A stretch of 44,054 nt of DNA from T3Sed10-241 sp036796255 (GCA_036796255.1 DAIRDH010000027.1:1-44054), one strand, 5' to 3'. Shown: positions 31,790-41,013, numbered from the stretch's first letter. The notes: generated from the letters alone by a model not told the origin. A program made the numbers and translations.

Positions 31790-32302
31790 TTAATCTTCGG
31801 CCAAAGATACCGATCGCAGCGGTGGAAGACTTATCTGATCTTTTACAATGTAGCTGCCGCTGAAATCATTTTGTATTTCTTTCTTGAATTTTTCACTGTC
31901 CATTTTGCTGCGAAAGTCACCTACCCTCAGGCGAAAGTTGGGTGCGAGATAGCTGATGTATGCTCCGGTGTTGGGGTGTTTTTTGAGAAATTCTCCCCTT
32001 ATTCTCTGTGCCTCGTTTCTGCTCCCGAAGAATATTTGAACCCGATAACCTTCGAGTGGCGATGGATGCAGCCTGCTCAGCGAATCCATTTCCTCAATGT
32101 GAGGGTCGCAATGAATTAACACTTTCCCGTGATCTTGTTGCGGGTTATTCCATTCTAAGCGTTCAGCCCTGTCGGCGCTTGATCGTTCGTGAGGCGCCTG
32201 TGGTGATGTCTTTGGCTTGTATATCCGCCAATCTTCTTCTTGCGCGTAGGCTGAATGAACGGTGAGCGCAAGGGTGAACAGTATAAATATGGAGGATTTC
32301 AT
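31790..32302 (-). CDS. Exported SPOR-domain protein
   Basis: A 170-residue protein. The start is set at ATG 32302, giving a signal peptide MKSSIFILFTLALTVHSAYA. The longer frame from 32341 adds a charged leader that would spoil the signal. After an acidic, proline-containing linker comes a SPOR domain at about 95-165 (GYRVQIFFGSRNEAQRIRGE, then LAPNFRLRVGDFRSKMDSEK). SPOR domains bind glycan strands lacking stem peptides, usually at division sites. It is monocistronic and divergent from the act operon across 280 bases. Partner unknown. It is much simpler than the HU-SPOR protein at 7282-8418. Confidence 0.9.
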   Translation of the reverse strand: MKSSIFILFTLALTVHSAYAQEEDWRIYKPKTSPQAPHERSSADRAERLEWNNPQQDHGKVLIHCDPHIEEMDSLSRLHPSPLEGYRVQIFFGSRNEAQRIRGEFLKKHPNTGAYISYLAPNFRLRVGDFRSKMDSEKFKKEIQNDFSGSYIVKDQISLPPLRSVSLAED

Positions 32303-32338
32303 AGTTCTAAGTTTGCAGGGCTTTTTTCGTTCTAGGTG

Positions 32339-32346
32339 CAAAATTA
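32339..32346 (-). promoter_or_regulatory. -7 promoter element of the exported SPOR gene
   Basis: TAATTTTG on the minus strand matches TAnnTTTG and lies 36 bases before the ATG. The inverted repeat at 32363-32381 begins 17 bases upstream, where the -33 contact would be. Confidence 0.5.
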
Positions 32347-32362
32347 GTGCAAAAAAGCACTG

Positions 32363-32381
32363 ACGTCATATTCAATGACGT
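32363..32381. repeat. Inverted repeat in the SPOR-actA intergenic region (candidate operator)
   Basis: ACGTCAT (32363-32369), five bases, ATGACGT (32375-32381): perfect 7-bp arms with ends shared by TGACGTCA. Immediately before it lies GTGC-AAAAAA-GCAC (32347-32360), and farther on TTGAAAT-6-ATTTCAA (32433-32452). The cluster of palindromes in one 280-base divergent region suggests regulator binding. Confidence 0.5.
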
Positions 32382-32534
32382 ATATTGCAGGCGTACTTGG
32401 TTTTAAAGTATACATTTTTGTTACTGGAACGGTTGAAATGAGGCAATTTCAAGCTCGTTATTTAGAATCGTTATAAATTATTTGAGGCCATGACAATTTC
32501 GTGACATTTGGCCTGTGTTAACTCATGTTTGTCT

Positions 32535-32542
32535 TATTTTTG
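32535..32542 (+). promoter_or_regulatory. -7 promoter element of the act-cox operon
   Basis: TATTTTTG matches TAnnTTTG and lies 40 bases before the actA ATG. It is followed by the 10-base palindrome CCAAATTTGG (32546-32555). The nearest TTTG upstream (32507) is at 24 bases, longer than usual, so this promoter may need an activator. Confidence 0.55.
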
Positions 32543-32582
32543 CCCCCAAATTTGGCAGGCAGTACCCAATAAAAAAACACCT

Positions 32583-33869
32583 ATGAGTCATCATTTGAAA
32601 GACTTTTTGCTGACAGTAAAATCCTTAGCCCTTCTGGCGTTTGTGGTAGGATTAATTGGTGCAGTTGATCTTCAGGCGCAAGATGGAGAGAAACTCTTCA
32701 AGCAAAATTGTTCCTCGTGCCACAAGATTGATCAAAACATGACCGGACCGGCGCTCAAAGGCACCAGAGAGCGATGGGCGGGAAAAGAAGAACTGCTCTA
32801 CCTTTGGATTAAGAATCCAAACGCTGCAATGGATTCAGGTGATGGCTATGTGAAAGCGCTCGTGAACGAGTGGAAACCACGTGCAGGCATCATGCCAGCG
32901 CAAGCCGTATCAGACGATGAGATTACTGCCATTCTTGATTACATTGACAATTGGACGCCACCGGTTGCCCAGGTAGCCACTGCCACTGAAACGGTAGCAG
33001 TAGACACTGATCAAGGATTATCTTCAACATGGCTTTTGATCATTATTTTCATCTTGTTGATCCTGATGTTCTCTCTGTGGGGAGTGAAGAGTTCCCTCAC
33101 AAAGCTCAAGCGGGCCATTGCTGAATCAGAAGGTCAGGAGCTGGAGCCGGAATTATCTTTTGCCGACAAAAGCAAGATGTGGCTTTGGGACAATAAGGTG
33201 TTCGTTTCCATCGCCAGCATATTCATCCTCGTTTATTTCGTAACATTGGGTTGGGACTCATTACTGGGAGTTGGTGTGTACACTGGATATACCCCTGAGC
33301 AACCAATTAAGTTTAGCCACAAACTTCACGCCGGCGAAAATGGTGTGGCTTGCGTGTATTGCCACCACAGTGCAACCAAGAGCAAGCATGCGGGAATTCC
33401 TTCTACCAACATCTGTATGAATTGCCATAAGGCAATCAACGAAGGAAGATCTGAAGAGGGTACTGCTGATATTCAAAAAATTTATGCTGCCGTAGGCTGG
33501 GATCCCGATTTACAACAGTATACCGGCGAGGAAAACCCCATTCAATGGATTAAAGTGCACAATCTACCTGACCACGCTTATTTCAACCACGCACAGCACT
33601 ACACCGTGGGACAGATCGAGTGTCAGGAGTGTCACGGACAAATTCAGGAAGACTATACTGTGGCTGGCCAGTACTCACCCCTTACCATGGGATGGTGTAT
33701 TGACTGCCACAACCAGACAGCTGTGAAGATGGAGGGCAACGGATACTATGATGAGGTACACAGCCGACTTGTGGATAATAATAAAGAGGAACTGAAAAAA
33801 TACCTCGAAGACGGAACCATCACTGCCCGTGAGTTGGGTGGATGGGAATGTGCAAAATGTCATTATTAA
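32583..33869 (+). CDS. actA: Alternative complex III subunit ActA, multiheme cytochrome c with N-terminal monoheme domain
   Basis: A 428-residue membrane-anchored cytochrome c. The start is ATG 32583 (the frame opens at 32508). It has an N-terminal hydrophobic segment (about 14-32), a monoheme domain with CSSCH at 43-47 and a possible Met ligand near 104, then membrane helices at about 150-168 and 207-223. The C-terminal periplasmic domain has five more heme motifs: CVYCH 257, CMNCH 278, CQECH 347, CIDCH 372 and CAKCH 423. Alternative complex III oxidises menaquinol and reduces soluble or oxidase-bound cytochrome. First of eight genes that run without a break to coxA. As far as I recall, ActA was first described as pentaheme, so the first motif looks like an added monoheme domain. 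Confidence 0.95.
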   Translation: MSHHLKDFLLTVKSLALLAFVVGLIGAVDLQAQDGEKLFKQNCSSCHKIDQNMTGPALKGTRERWAGKEELLYLWIKNPNAAMDSGDGYVKALVNEWKPRAGIMPAQAVSDDEITAILDYIDNWTPPVAQVATATETVAVDTDQGLSSTWLLIIIFILLILMFSLWGVKSSLTKLKRAIAESEGQELEPELSFADKSKMWLWDNKVFVSIASIFILVYFVTLGWDSLLGVGVYTGYTPEQPIKFSHKLHAGENGVACVYCHHSATKSKHAGIPSTNICMNCHKAINEGRSEEGTADIQKIYAAVGWDPDLQQYTGEENPIQWIKVHNLPDHAYFNHAQHYTVGQIECQECHGQIQEDYTVAGQYSPLTMGWCIDCHNQTAVKMEGNGYYDEVHSRLVDNNKEELKKYLEDGTITARELGGWECAKCHY

Positions 33870-33890
33870 TACCAACGGTTTAAGCTGAAT

Positions 33891-36800
33891 ATGGCCAATA
33901 ATAAACAGTACTGGGTAGGGCTCGAAGAGCTACACGATACCAAAGAGTTCAAAGAAGCAGCGGCAAACGAGTTTGCTCCTGAACAATCCATGGATGAGTT
34001 TCTTGCAGAAGCTGGAAACGCTCAAGGCGCAACCAGCCGCCGCGATTTTTTAAAGTTCCTCGGATTTGGAGTAACAGCAGCAACAGTTGCGGCTTGTGAA
34101 ACACCGGTGATCAAGTCTATTCCTTACGCTAATAAACCCGAAAGTATAACTCCGGGCATTCCAAATTATTATGCGTCAACTTATTACGATGGAATGGATT
34201 ATGGCAGCGTTTTGGTGAAAACCAGAGAAGGCCGCCCCATTTTCATCAAGCCAAATAAAAATGCCGGGCACGGCCTCAATGCGAGGATCAATTCGTCGGT
34301 ATTGTCGCTTTATGACAGCACACGCCTTCGCGGACCATTGGCTGACAAGGCGCCTGCGTCATGGGATGAAGTGGACGGGGCCATCACGGCTGGTTTAAAA
34401 AACACTGCTTCGTCGGATAAATATATTGTGCTGCTTACCAATACAATAATCAGCCCTTCTACCAATGCGGCCATTCGCAAGTTCAAGGAGAAGTATGGAG
34501 ACGAAAAGGTACGTGTGGTTAGTTATGATGCGATTTCTCAAAATGGAATGCGTATTGCCAACGAACGCACTTTCGGTAAAGCGGTACTTCCTGACTATGA
34601 TTTTGCCAAAGCAAAAATCATTGTGAGCATTGGCGCTGACTTCCTCAACAATTGGTTGATGAATAGCCAAAATGAATCGCAGTATGTAAAAACCCGCAAG
34701 CCCGATGGTGAGTGGATGAGCCGTCACTACCAATTCGAGACTGCACTCTCGCTTACCGGTACCAATGCCGATGTACGCGCTGGTATCAAGCCTTCTGATG
34801 AGGGCAGGGTAGTGGTTGCGCTGTACAATGCTGTTGCAAAAGCCACCGGTGCTGCCTCCATTTCTGTGAGCACTGATGGTTTGCCAATGGAGGCCATTGA
34901 AAGGGCTGCTAAAGACCTTGCTTCAAACCGTGGTCAATCGCTGGTGATAGCAGGTTGCAATGATCCAGACCTCCAGGTCGTAGTGAATGGCATCAACAAT
35001 TTGCTCGGCAATTACGGGAGCACCATTTCCAACAATGTAGAGTTGTTTATCAAGGCCGGTAGCGACAGTGATATGACAAAACTGGTGGCTGATATGAATG
35101 CCAACAGGGTGGGAGCTGTATTGATTTACGATACCAATCCAGCTTATACTTACCCCGATTTTGAGTCATTCAAATCCGGACTTGAGAAAGTTGACCTTCG
35201 CGTATCATTCGCCTCATGGCATGATGAAACGGCAAGCCTCTGCAATTACGTATGCCCCAATCATCACTACCTCGAGTCTTGGAATGATTACTATCCAAAA
35301 ACCGGAACTTATGCACTTGCTCAGCCTACCATAAGTCCACTGTACGACAGCCGTCAGGCTCAAGACAGCATCCTTAGGTGGGCAGGAGAAGAAATTACAT
35401 TCCATGACTTCATGAAGGACACATGGCGCATGTATGCTGGTGAAATGGGTGGAAACGATATATTATTTGACGATTTCTGGTTTAGCGCACTGCGCAATGG
35501 CACTGTCAATGTAAATGTGCCTTCTGGAGACGCTTTGCAGTTTAACAATGAGTCACTGTCTGCATCAGCTTCCAAATTGGCGAAGCTTGGTGGTTCAGAA
35601 GGATTTGAAGTGGTGCTTTACACGAAAGTGGGCATTGGAGAAGGAACCCAGCCAGTGAATCCATGGTTGCAGGAACTGCCAGACCCGGTATCAAAAATTA
35701 CCTGGGACAATTATATTGCAATGAACCCCGGCGATGCTGAGGAGTATGGATTTAAAATGCATTATGGTCAGGAATTGCCCGCATCGGTAGCCAAAATTAC
35801 CGTTGGTGGCAAGAGCCTAGAGCTTCCTGTTATTGCTCAGCCAGGGCAAAAGCGAGGAACGGTTTCAATAGCGCTCGGATATGGTCGTGGCGCAAACCAG
35901 GAAGAGGTGGGACGAGCAGCTTTCCGCACCAAAACATATGGTGGCCATGAGCTGGATGAGAATGGAAATAAACTTCCAATTGGTGCCAACGCCTATCCTT
36001 TTATCACTGCAGCCAACGGCGTAATGCTATACCATGCAGAGGGAGCAACCATAGAGGCAACTGGCAAAGAATTTCCTATCGCCTCTACCCAAACGCACCA
36101 CACCCTCATGGGGCGCACCAGCGTAGTGCGAGAGACTACATTGGATACCTTCAAAAATGAAGACCAAAATGCATACAACAAGCCACACTTGCTTGTAGTG
36201 CATGAAGATGGTGCCACCATCAAGAAACCAGTAGACGACATTGACCTGTGGAGAAATCATCCTGTGAAAGGGGTGGGCCACCGCTGGGGAATGTCAATTG
36301 ACCTGACCACTTGCACCGGTTGTAGCGCTTGTGTTACAGCTTGTCATTCTGAAAACAATGTGCCTGTAGTAGGTAAAGATGAAGTACGCCGCGGACGCGA
36401 TATGCACTGGTTGCGTATAGACCGCTACTACTCATCAGACATGAATATGGCAAAGGCCGATGCTGAAGATATCGGTGTAATCACGGCGTACCGTGAAATG
36501 GAGGTGCCGGTTTACGACAATCCCACCACCGTTCATATGCCAATGATGTGTCAGCACTGCAACCACGCTCCTTGCGAAACGGTATGCCCGGTGGCTGCTA
36601 CAACCCACAGTAACGAAGGCTTGAACCAAATGACTTACAACCGCTGTATCGGTACACGTTACTGCGCAAACAACTGCCCTTACAAAGTACGCCGATTCAA
36701 CTGGTTCAACTATAAGGCATACGACAAGTTTACGGAAGTGAATCCAGCTCAGGACGAAATGGCCCGCATGGTGCTCAATCCTGATGTGACAGTACGTTCA

Positions 36801-37070
36801 CGTGGTGTGATGGAGAAGTGCAGCCTTTGTGTCCAACGCATCCAGGCCGGTAAGCTCGATGCCAAAATAAACAGTAAGCCGGTAGAAGATGGAGCAGTAT
36901 TGACTGCTTGCGCTGAAGCCTGCCCAACCAATGCCATTACCTTCGGCGACTTGAATGACGAAAGCAGCCTAGTTCGCGCCAATCACAGTGACAAGCGAGC
37001 ATATTATGCACTTGAAGAGGTGGGTATCAAGCCGAATATCAGTTACAAAGTTAAAGTGAGAAACGTTTAA
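33891..37070 (+). CDS. actB: Alternative complex III subunit ActB (molybdopterin-oxidoreductase-like, iron-sulfur)
   Basis: A 1059-residue protein. Residues 1-48 precede a twin-arginine signal (SRRDFLKFLGFGVTA, about 49-63) that ends in a lipobox-like VAAC (Cys69), consistent with export by Tat and lipid attachment outside. Residues about 75-790 resemble a molybdopterin oxidoreductase fold, which in ACIII carries no molybdenum. The last 260 residues hold cysteine clusters for iron-sulfur centres: CTGCSACVTACH (from 808), CQHCNHAPCETVCP, CIGTRYCANNCP, CSLCVQRI and CAEACP. This is the fused form of the two complex-iron-sulfur subunits. Electrons would run from the menaquinol site in ActC/ActF toward the hemes of ActA and ActE. 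Confidence 0.95.
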   Translation: MANNKQYWVGLEELHDTKEFKEAAANEFAPEQSMDEFLAEAGNAQGATSRRDFLKFLGFGVTAATVAACETPVIKSIPYANKPESITPGIPNYYASTYYDGMDYGSVLVKTREGRPIFIKPNKNAGHGLNARINSSVLSLYDSTRLRGPLADKAPASWDEVDGAITAGLKNTASSDKYIVLLTNTIISPSTNAAIRKFKEKYGDEKVRVVSYDAISQNGMRIANERTFGKAVLPDYDFAKAKIIVSIGADFLNNWLMNSQNESQYVKTRKPDGEWMSRHYQFETALSLTGTNADVRAGIKPSDEGRVVVALYNAVAKATGAASISVSTDGLPMEAIERAAKDLASNRGQSLVIAGCNDPDLQVVVNGINNLLGNYGSTISNNVELFIKAGSDSDMTKLVADMNANRVGAVLIYDTNPAYTYPDFESFKSGLEKVDLRVSFASWHDETASLCNYVCPNHHYLESWNDYYPKTGTYALAQPTISPLYDSRQAQDSILRWAGEEITFHDFMKDTWRMYAGEMGGNDILFDDFWFSALRNGTVNVNVPSGDALQFNNESLSASASKLAKLGGSEGFEVVLYTKVGIGEGTQPVNPWLQELPDPVSKITWDNYIAMNPGDAEEYGFKMHYGQELPASVAKITVGGKSLELPVIAQPGQKRGTVSIALGYGRGANQEEVGRAAFRTKTYGGHELDENGNKLPIGANAYPFITAANGVMLYHAEGATIEATGKEFPIASTQTHHTLMGRTSVVRETTLDTFKNEDQNAYNKPHLLVVHEDGATIKKPVDDIDLWRNHPVKGVGHRWGMSIDLTTCTGCSACVTACHSENNVPVVGKDEVRRGRDMHWLRIDRYYSSDMNMAKADAEDIGVITAYREMEVPVYDNPTTVHMPMMCQHCNHAPCETVCPVAATTHSNEGLNQMTYNRCIGTRYCANNCPYKVRRFNWFNYKAYDKFTEVNPAQDEMARMVLNPDVTVRSRGVMEKCSLCVQRIQAGKLDAKINSKPVEDGAVLTACAEACPTNAITFGDLNDESSLVRANHSDKRAYYALEEVGIKPNISYKVKVRNV

Positions 37071-37089
37071 GCATATTAAGTAGCCTGTT

Positions 37090-38463
37090 ATGCATAAAGA
37101 AGCAGCCATAAGAACCCCACTCATCCTGGGAGACAAGTCTTACCACGACATCACCAATGATGTGGTAGGGCCTATTGAAGGAAAAGCACCCAAGCAGTGG
37201 TACCTCCTCATTACAATAGCCGGGATCATTGCCCTCTGGGGCCTCGGCTGTGTGGTGTACCTTATTGCCACGGGCATCGGGGTGTGGGGATTGAATAAGA
37301 CCGTAGGCTGGGCCTGGGATATCACCAACTTCGTATGGTGGGTAGGTATAGGCCATGCCGGAACCCTTATATCAGCGGTGCTTTTGCTTTTTCGGCAAAA
37401 GTGGCGTATGGCGATCAACCGTTCGGCTGAGGCGATGACCATTTTTGCAGTAATGATGGCAGCCCTCTTCCCTGGTATTCACATGGGCCGCATTTGGGTG
37501 GCATATTGGGTACTTCCACTGCCAAATACTTTTGGATCACTTTGGGTGAATTTTAACTCTCCGCTTCTTTGGGACGTTTTTGCGATCAGCACCTACTTCT
37601 CAGTTTCACTGGTATTCTGGTACATCGGTCTTATCCCGGATTTTGCTACGATCCGCGACAGGATGACCAATCCACTTTCAAAGAAAATCTACGGTCTGCT
37701 TAGCTTTGGCTGGTCAGGTAAAGCCAAGCAATGGACCCGCTTTGAGGAAGTATCGCTCGTGCTTGCGGGTCTTGCCACTCCACTTGTATTCTCTGTGCAC
37801 TCTATCGTATCCTTTGACTTTGCCACGAGTGTTATTCCAGGATGGCACACCACTATTTTCCCCCCTTACTTCGTCTCTGGTGCGGTATTCTCAGGATTTG
37901 CCATGGTACTCACGCTGCTGCTCATCATGCGCAAGGTGATGAAGCTCGAAAGCTACATTACGGTGAAGCACGTGGAGTATATGAACATTGTAATCATCGT
38001 AACAGGTTCTATTGTCGGTGTGGCTTACATCACTGAGCTCTTCATCTCTTGGTATTCAGGCGTTGAATATGAATCATACGCTTTCATCAACCGATTCAGC
38101 GGCCCCTATTTCTGGGCCTACTGGGCGATGATGACCTGTAATGTGATTTCGCCGCAGCTGTTCTGGTTTAAGAAATTGAGAACCAGCCTTACTTTTACTT
38201 TCTTTATCTCGATCGTGGTAAACATCGGAATGTGGTTTGAGCGCTTTGTGATCATCGTGACCTCAATTCACAGGGATTACGTACCATCGAGTTGGTCTAT
38301 GTTTTACCCAACCTGGGTTGACGTTGGAATATTCGTAGGAACCATAGGTATTTTCTTCACCTTGTTCCTGCTCTTCGCGCGCTTCTTCCCGGTGCTCGCA
38401 TTGAATGAATTGAAAACTATCCTGAAAGTATCAGGCGAGAAATACAAAAAAGAAGATCACTAA
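37090..38463 (+). CDS. actC: Alternative complex III subunit ActC, NrfD-like quinol-binding protein
   Basis: A 457-residue membrane protein of the NrfD/PsrC family with about ten hydrophobic helices. It has the conserved region VGIGHAGTLISAVLLLFRQ near residues 90-108 and, later, SWYSGVEYE and the C-terminal helix with TIGIFFTLFLLF. In ACIII the NrfD-like subunits bind menaquinol on the periplasmic side and are thought to couple electron flow to proton movement. It follows actB by 19 bases and shares its last base with actD. Confidence 0.95.
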   Translation: MHKEAAIRTPLILGDKSYHDITNDVVGPIEGKAPKQWYLLITIAGIIALWGLGCVVYLIATGIGVWGLNKTVGWAWDITNFVWWVGIGHAGTLISAVLLLFRQKWRMAINRSAEAMTIFAVMMAALFPGIHMGRIWVAYWVLPLPNTFGSLWVNFNSPLLWDVFAISTYFSVSLVFWYIGLIPDFATIRDRMTNPLSKKIYGLLSFGWSGKAKQWTRFEEVSLVLAGLATPLVFSVHSIVSFDFATSVIPGWHTTIFPPYFVSGAVFSGFAMVLTLLLIMRKVMKLESYITVKHVEYMNIVIIVTGSIVGVAYITELFISWYSGVEYESYAFINRFSGPYFWAYWAMMTCNVISPQLFWFKKLRTSLTFTFFISIVVNIGMWFERFVIIVTSIHRDYVPSSWSMFYPTWVDVGIFVGTIGIFFTLFLLFARFFPVLALNELKTILKVSGEKYKKEDH

Positions 38464-39020
38464 TGGCAAAAGCAGCACAAATCAACACTGTCGTTCACGC
38501 CATGTTCGATGACGACCACACACTTCTGCACGCTGCAGAACATTTGGTTGCCAAAGGTGTGCGAATCAAAGAGGTTTATTCACCTTTCCCTATTCACGGG
38601 CTGGACCCAATCATCGGGGTGAAACGCACCCGAATGGCCATTGTGGCCTTCATGTTTGGTATGATGGGATTGTCACTTGCCCTTCTCGGGATGTGGTACT
38701 TCATGATATACGACTGGCCTATGAATATAGGAGGTAAGCCAAGCTTCTCACTGCTTGAGAATTTGCCTGCGTTTATTCCTGTGACGTTCGAATTTACGGT
38801 GCTATGTGCAGCACATGGTATGGCTATCACTTATATGCTCCGCAACGGAACCCTTCCGGGAATGCCTGCAGTGAATCCAGATCCACGCACTACGGATGAC
38901 AAATTCGTAATGGAAATCAATGACGCCGACAATCCAACTTTGAATATCGAAGAGCTGGGGGGAATGCTCAAATCGGAAGGAGCTATCGAGATCAACCAAA
39001 AGAGTTTAGCAAAGAAATGA
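38463..39020 (+). CDS. actD: Alternative complex III subunit ActD (DUF3341)
   Basis: A 185-residue DUF3341 membrane protein. A soluble N-terminal part (about 1-58: HAMFDDDHTLLHAAEHLVAK) is followed by two membrane helices (about 61-83 and 102-124) and a C-terminal tail (EINDADNPTLNIEELGG). It has no redox motif; in the complex this subunit is structural. It overlaps actC by one base (TAATG) and actE by four bases (ATGA), which implies coupled, stoichiometric translation. Confidence 0.93.
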   Translation: MAKAAQINTVVHAMFDDDHTLLHAAEHLVAKGVRIKEVYSPFPIHGLDPIIGVKRTRMAIVAFMFGMMGLSLALLGMWYFMIYDWPMNIGGKPSFSLLENLPAFIPVTFEFTVLCAAHGMAITYMLRNGTLPGMPAVNPDPRTTDDKFVMEINDADNPTLNIEELGGMLKSEGAIEINQKSLAKK

Positions 39021-39670
39021 ACAGTACAAAGCAATATATCCGCACGATCGCCATTGCAATCCTTGTAAGTTTCAGTGCCACAGGATGTGTTCGCGACGAG
39101 CAGAGTCCCGGTTACGAATATACACCTGACATGTACCGAAGCCCTGCCATAGAAGCTTATGTAGACTATGGTGAAGTGCGCGACACCATACGTTACGAGA
39201 AAATGCATCAGGCTTCCACGCGCAAGCCGGTAGATGGAACCATCGCCTACTCTGATGTGGCCATGAATGACATGCCATACTTAATACCCAATACTTTTGA
39301 TGGTTACGAGTTGGCTGGCACTTCTGTAAAGTCGCCCCTTGAGTCGACTGAAGAACTCGTGAACGCAGGCGCAAAAATTTACAACAACTTTTGCACCCAA
39401 TGCCATGGCAAAGACGGACAGGGCAATGGCGCTGTGGTTGAGAAGGGCGGGCATCCCGCACCTCAGCCTTTTAATAAAGGATTGAAAGATTTGCCGGAGG
39501 GCAAAATGTTCCACACCCTTACTTATGGTAAAGGGGCCATGGGTTCTCACGCCTCGCAACTCACCAAAGAGGAGAGATGGACGGTTGTGGCTTACGTGAT
39601 GACGCTACAGAAGCTCGGAGAGAAGGCGGAAGCAGCTGAGGAAGAAGGGCAAGAAGAAACAGTACAATAG
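39017..39670 (+). CDS. actE: Alternative complex III subunit ActE, monoheme cytochrome c lipoprotein
   Basis: A 217-residue lipoprotein (signal TIAIAILVSFSATG, lipid cysteine at residue 24). The N-terminal part has the family motif PGYEYTPDMYRSPAIEAY. The single heme site is CTQCHGKDGQGNG (about residues 132-136), and MGSHASQL supplies the likely methionine ligand. In ACIII it passes electrons from the complex to cytochrome oxidase. The C-terminus is acidic (EAAEEEGQEE). It overlaps actD by 4 bases; actF follows after 30 bases. Confidence 0.94.
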   Translation: MNSTKQYIRTIAIAILVSFSATGCVRDEQSPGYEYTPDMYRSPAIEAYVDYGEVRDTIRYEKMHQASTRKPVDGTIAYSDVAMNDMPYLIPNTFDGYELAGTSVKSPLESTEELVNAGAKIYNNFCTQCHGKDGQGNGAVVEKGGHPAPQPFNKGLKDLPEGKMFHTLTYGKGAMGSHASQLTKEERWTVVAYVMTLQKLGEKAEAAEEEGQEETVQ

Positions 39671-39700
39671 CAGGCATACAAACAGACTAAATCTGAGCAA

Positions 39701-40984
39701 ATGAATTTTGTTTTTTCCAATAGAGCCAAATTAATCACTTATGTCTTGATGGCCATAGGAGTGATTAGCCTTATCGCAGGGATATTTACTGATACCAGTG
39801 ACCATTTTGGCCGGCTTTGGTCAAATATTTTGATCAATGGATTCTACTTTATCGGAATTTCATTGGGGGCCTTGTTTTTTTATGCGCTTTCTTTTGCCAC
39901 TGAAACGGCCTGGGCCGTTACCTTGCGGCGTGTAATGGAGGGCATATTTTCTTTTCTTCCATGGGCAGGTGGCATTTTAATTATTGTATTCATTGGTGCT
40001 TCTATGCACTGGAACCATATCTACCATTGGATGGATGAAGCAGCTGTTTCGCAATATGTTTCTGCTGCCAGCGTCGGCTCTGACCATCCTGAATATTTTA
40101 AGACAGCCGAAGAAGCAGAGAAGGCAGGTACTGAAGTGGTGATCAACGAAGCCAATTATGATCCAATTATTGCCAATAAAACGGCTTATCTCAATGTTCC
40201 TTTTTTCTGGATCAGGACGCTGGTTTACCTGGCCACCTTCATATTCTTTGCGCGATGGTTTAGGAAGCGTTCATTAGAAGAAGATAAGAATCCATCCCTG
40301 GACTTGCATTACAAAGGGTATAAAAGGGGAGCGTTATATCTGGTTCTTTTTGCGGTGTTCTCATCTACCCTTTCGTGGGACTGGGTGATGTCCATAGATA
40401 CGCACTGGTTTAGCACGCTATATGGATGGTACGTGTTCTCCGGCATGTGGGTATCGGCCATGAATATCATTGCTATCCTCTCGCTCTACCTTATTTCCAA
40501 AGGCTACTTAAAAGAAATCAATTCAAGCCACATTCATGATGTCGGTAAATGGATTTTCGCGCTGAGCTTTCTGTGGACGTATTTGTGGTTCTCGCAATTT
40601 ATGTTGATCTGGTATTCAAACATTCCAGAGGAGGTTACCTATTTCATTACCCGCATCGAACATTACCGTGTGCCGTTTTTTGGCATGATGCTTATAAACT
40701 TCATCGTTCCTATGGTGTTTCTAATGTCGAGAGATGCGAAACGAAATCCGAAATTTTTGATCTTTGTGGGAACCATAGTCTTTATTGGTCACTTCCTTGA
40801 CGTGTATATGCTCATCACCCCTGGTGTGCTTTTCGAGCATTGGCATTTCGGATTGTTGGAAGTGGGCTTATTTATCGGTTTCACTGGCCTGTTTATTAAT
40901 AGGGTATTGAACACTTTAACGAAAGCACAACTTATCCCGCAAAACTCACCTTACCTGGATGAAAGTTTGCATCACAGCATTTAA
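39701..40984 (+). CDS. actF: Alternative complex III subunit ActF, second NrfD-like protein
   Basis: A 427-residue polytopic membrane protein with about ten helices, homologous in layout to ActC but more divergent. Recognisable elements: the membrane start LITYVLMAIGVISLIAG, a periplasmic loop with HWNHIYHWMDEAAV (about 105-118), and SWDWVMSIDTHWFSTLYGWY. The latter half has FSQFMLIWYSNIPEEVTYF. ACIII carries two NrfD-like subunits; ActC holds the better-defined quinol site and ActF is thought to contribute to proton handling. coxB follows 29 bases later. Confidence 0.93.
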   Translation: MNFVFSNRAKLITYVLMAIGVISLIAGIFTDTSDHFGRLWSNILINGFYFIGISLGALFFYALSFATETAWAVTLRRVMEGIFSFLPWAGGILIIVFIGASMHWNHIYHWMDEAAVSQYVSAASVGSDHPEYFKTAEEAEKAGTEVVINEANYDPIIANKTAYLNVPFFWIRTLVYLATFIFFARWFRKRSLEEDKNPSLDLHYKGYKRGALYLVLFAVFSSTLSWDWVMSIDTHWFSTLYGWYVFSGMWVSAMNIIAILSLYLISKGYLKEINSSHIHDVGKWIFALSFLWTYLWFSQFMLIWYSNIPEEVTYFITRIEHYRVPFFGMMLINFIVPMVFLMSRDAKRNPKFLIFVGTIVFIGHFLDVYMLITPGVLFEHWHFGLLEVGLFIGFTGLFINRVLNTLTKAQLIPQNSPYLDESLHHSI

Positions 40985-41013
40985 GTTATAGAATAGCAAG
41001 ACAACACATTACC

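Noticed and set aside
32508..32582. Upstream extension of ActA
   Set aside because: It would start before the TATTTTTG promoter box and mask the signal sequence.
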